A DNA stretch of 7,205 nucleotides. Origin: Spirochaetota bacterium. Lineage in GTDB: Bacteria > Spirochaetota > Spirochaetia > DSM-27196 > PWMO01. Below, piece by piece: positions 6,345 to 7,205 of this stretch (position 1 is its first letter; every line of letters begins with the position of its first letter). The notes beneath the pieces were generated by a model, which saw only the letters and a program-made list of their open reading frames with translations, did no database searches and had not been told where the DNA came from. The stretch is from contig JAAAOH010000026.1 in NCBI GenBank assembly GCA_009908925.1, forward strand, positions 1 through 7,205, in the 5' to 3' direction. A program made the translations under genes and the position numbers.

Positions 6345-7205
6345 GAGTTTATACCGAGGCGTTTCATCTTGTTGTACAGCGTCTTGCGGTGCATGCGCAG
6401 GAGCGCGGCGGCTTCGCTCTTGACGCCGTTGCACCGCTGCAGTGCCCGGAGAATCATTTCCCGGTTCACGCTGTCGTGCAGATTGCCCATACGCTCGTCG
6501 AGGGTATCGGAGACCTGCTCGTACTGCTGGGGAAGGTCGTTCTCACTGACGTAACGGGCATCGCAGAATATGACGGCACGCTCCACCGCGTTCTTCAGCT
6601 CCCGGATGTTGCCCGGCCAGCTGTGGTTGAGAAAGACTCGCATGACCGATTCCGTGAAACCGACAACGTCCTTCTCGTACAGAGTGGCAAACTTGTCGAG
6701 GAAGTGCTGGGCAAGGAGCGGTATGTCGGTTCGACGCTCTCTCAAGGGGGGCAACTCCAGCTTCACGACCGAAAGCCGGTAGTACAGGTCCTCCCGGAAG
6801 CTGCCCTCGCGGATGGATGCCTCAAGGTCCTTGTTCGTGGCGGCGATGATTCTCACGTCGGTCGACCGGGTTTCGTTCGATCCGAGCCGCTCGAACTCCC
6901 CCTCCTGCAATACGCGCAGGAGCTTGGCCTGGGTGACCGTGCTCAGCTCTCCGATCTCGTCGAAGAAGAGCCCGCCGCCGGCAGCGGCTTCGAACTTACC
7001 CACACGGGTGTCCTTGGCGTCGGTAAACGCCCCGCGCTCGTGTCCGAAGAGCTCACTCTCGAGCAGCGCGTCCGGTATGGCGGCACAGTTGACCTTGACC
7101 AGCTTGTGGCCGGCCCGTGCGCTTCGCGCGTGAATCTCGCCGGCGACCAGCTCCTTTCCGGTTCCGCTCTCCCCCACGATCACCACGGACACATCCGTGG
7201 CCATG
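6341..7205 (-). CDS. Sigma-54-dependent (NtrC-like) activator, C-terminal part
   Basis: The gene runs off the right edge; the last 287 codons are present and begin inside the AAA+ domain, so the first visible Met is not the start. The domain remodels sigma-54 RNA polymerase to open promoters. Visible motifs (numbered from codon 7204) are Walker A GESGTGKE (11-18), the sigma-54 contact loop GAFTDA (58-63), Walker B LFFDEIGE (79-86), the arginine-finger region FREDLYYRL (136-144) and sensor II WPGNIREL (196-203). A Fis-type helix-turn-helix lies at about 245-284, ending KTLYNKMKRLGI. The contact loop has Asp where the consensus GAFTGA has Gly, a variant I believe occurs naturally in this family. 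The N-terminal input domain, whether receiver, GAF, PAS or other, is outside the window. The stop overlaps the kinase start by 4 nt, so the two are translationally coupled and probably form an NtrB/NtrC-style pair. Confidence 0.97.
   Translation of the reverse strand, partial: MATDVSVVIVGESGTGKELVAGEIHARSARAGHKLVKVNCAAIPDALLESELFGHERGAFTDAKDTRVGKFEAAAGGGLFFDEIGELSTVTQAKLLRVLQEGEFERLGSNETRSTDVRIIAATNKDLEASIREGSFREDLYYRLSVVKLELPPLRERRTDIPLLAQHFLDKFATLYEKDVVGFTESVMRVFLNHSWPGNIRELKNAVERAVIFCDARYVSENDLPQQYEQVSDTLDERMGNLHDSVNREMILRALQRCNGVKSEAAALLRMHRKTLYNKMKRLGINS

Noticed and set aside
6345..6434. An upstream in-frame ATG at 6434 would lengthen the ABC-PAS-kinase by 30 residues.
   Set aside because: The extra residues are low-complexity and basic, and they are the out-of-frame reading of the activator's Fis helix-turn-helix. 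The GTG at 6344 with the GTGA overlap gives a normal ABC N-terminus.

Overview
The window is GC-rich, gene-dense bacterial DNA with almost no intergenic space. It carries five genes, two of them cut by the window edges. The 3' edge gene is a sigma-54 activator. Beside it are a large DUF5107-TPR protein, a mutarotase-like protein and a cytosolic sensor kinase. This set suggests a carbohydrate-using heterotroph outside the Actinobacteria. A spirochaete-like lineage is my best guess, from general impression only; no rRNA or marker gene fixes the taxonomy.

Layout from left to right. At 1-170 (minus) is the 5' end of a mutarotase-like (aldose 1-epimerase fold) gene that runs off the window. At 177-3554 (minus) is a complete DUF5107 plus TPR protein of 1125 residues; it lies only 6 nt upstream of the mutarotase-like gene and very probably shares its transcript. 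A 92-nt divergent promoter region follows. At 3647-4567 (plus) is a cupin-type AraC-family regulator. At 4422-6344 (minus) is a 640-residue fusion of an RbsA/MglA-like ABC ATPase domain, a PAS domain and a histidine kinase. Its 3' end overlaps the AraC gene tail-to-tail by 146 nt. At 6341-7205 (minus) is the C-terminal part of an NtrC-like sigma-54 activator, whose stop overlaps the kinase start as GTGA.

The likely logic is two regulatory layers around a carbohydrate locus. The AraC protein is transcribed divergently from the DUF5107/mutarotase genes and is the obvious candidate to control them. The sigma-54 activator and the ABC-PAS-kinase form a translationally coupled pair, presumably a two-component system, although the activator's N-terminal domain lies outside the window. 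The unusual element is the kinase: a sugar-importer-type nucleotide-binding domain is used as its N-terminal input domain. That domain keeps Walker A, the Q-loop and Walker B but has lost the glycine of the ABC signature, the D-loop pattern and the switch histidine. It therefore looks like an ATP-binding or docking sensor rather than a transport motor. No transport permease, tRNA, rRNA, CRISPR array or insertion sequence is visible.
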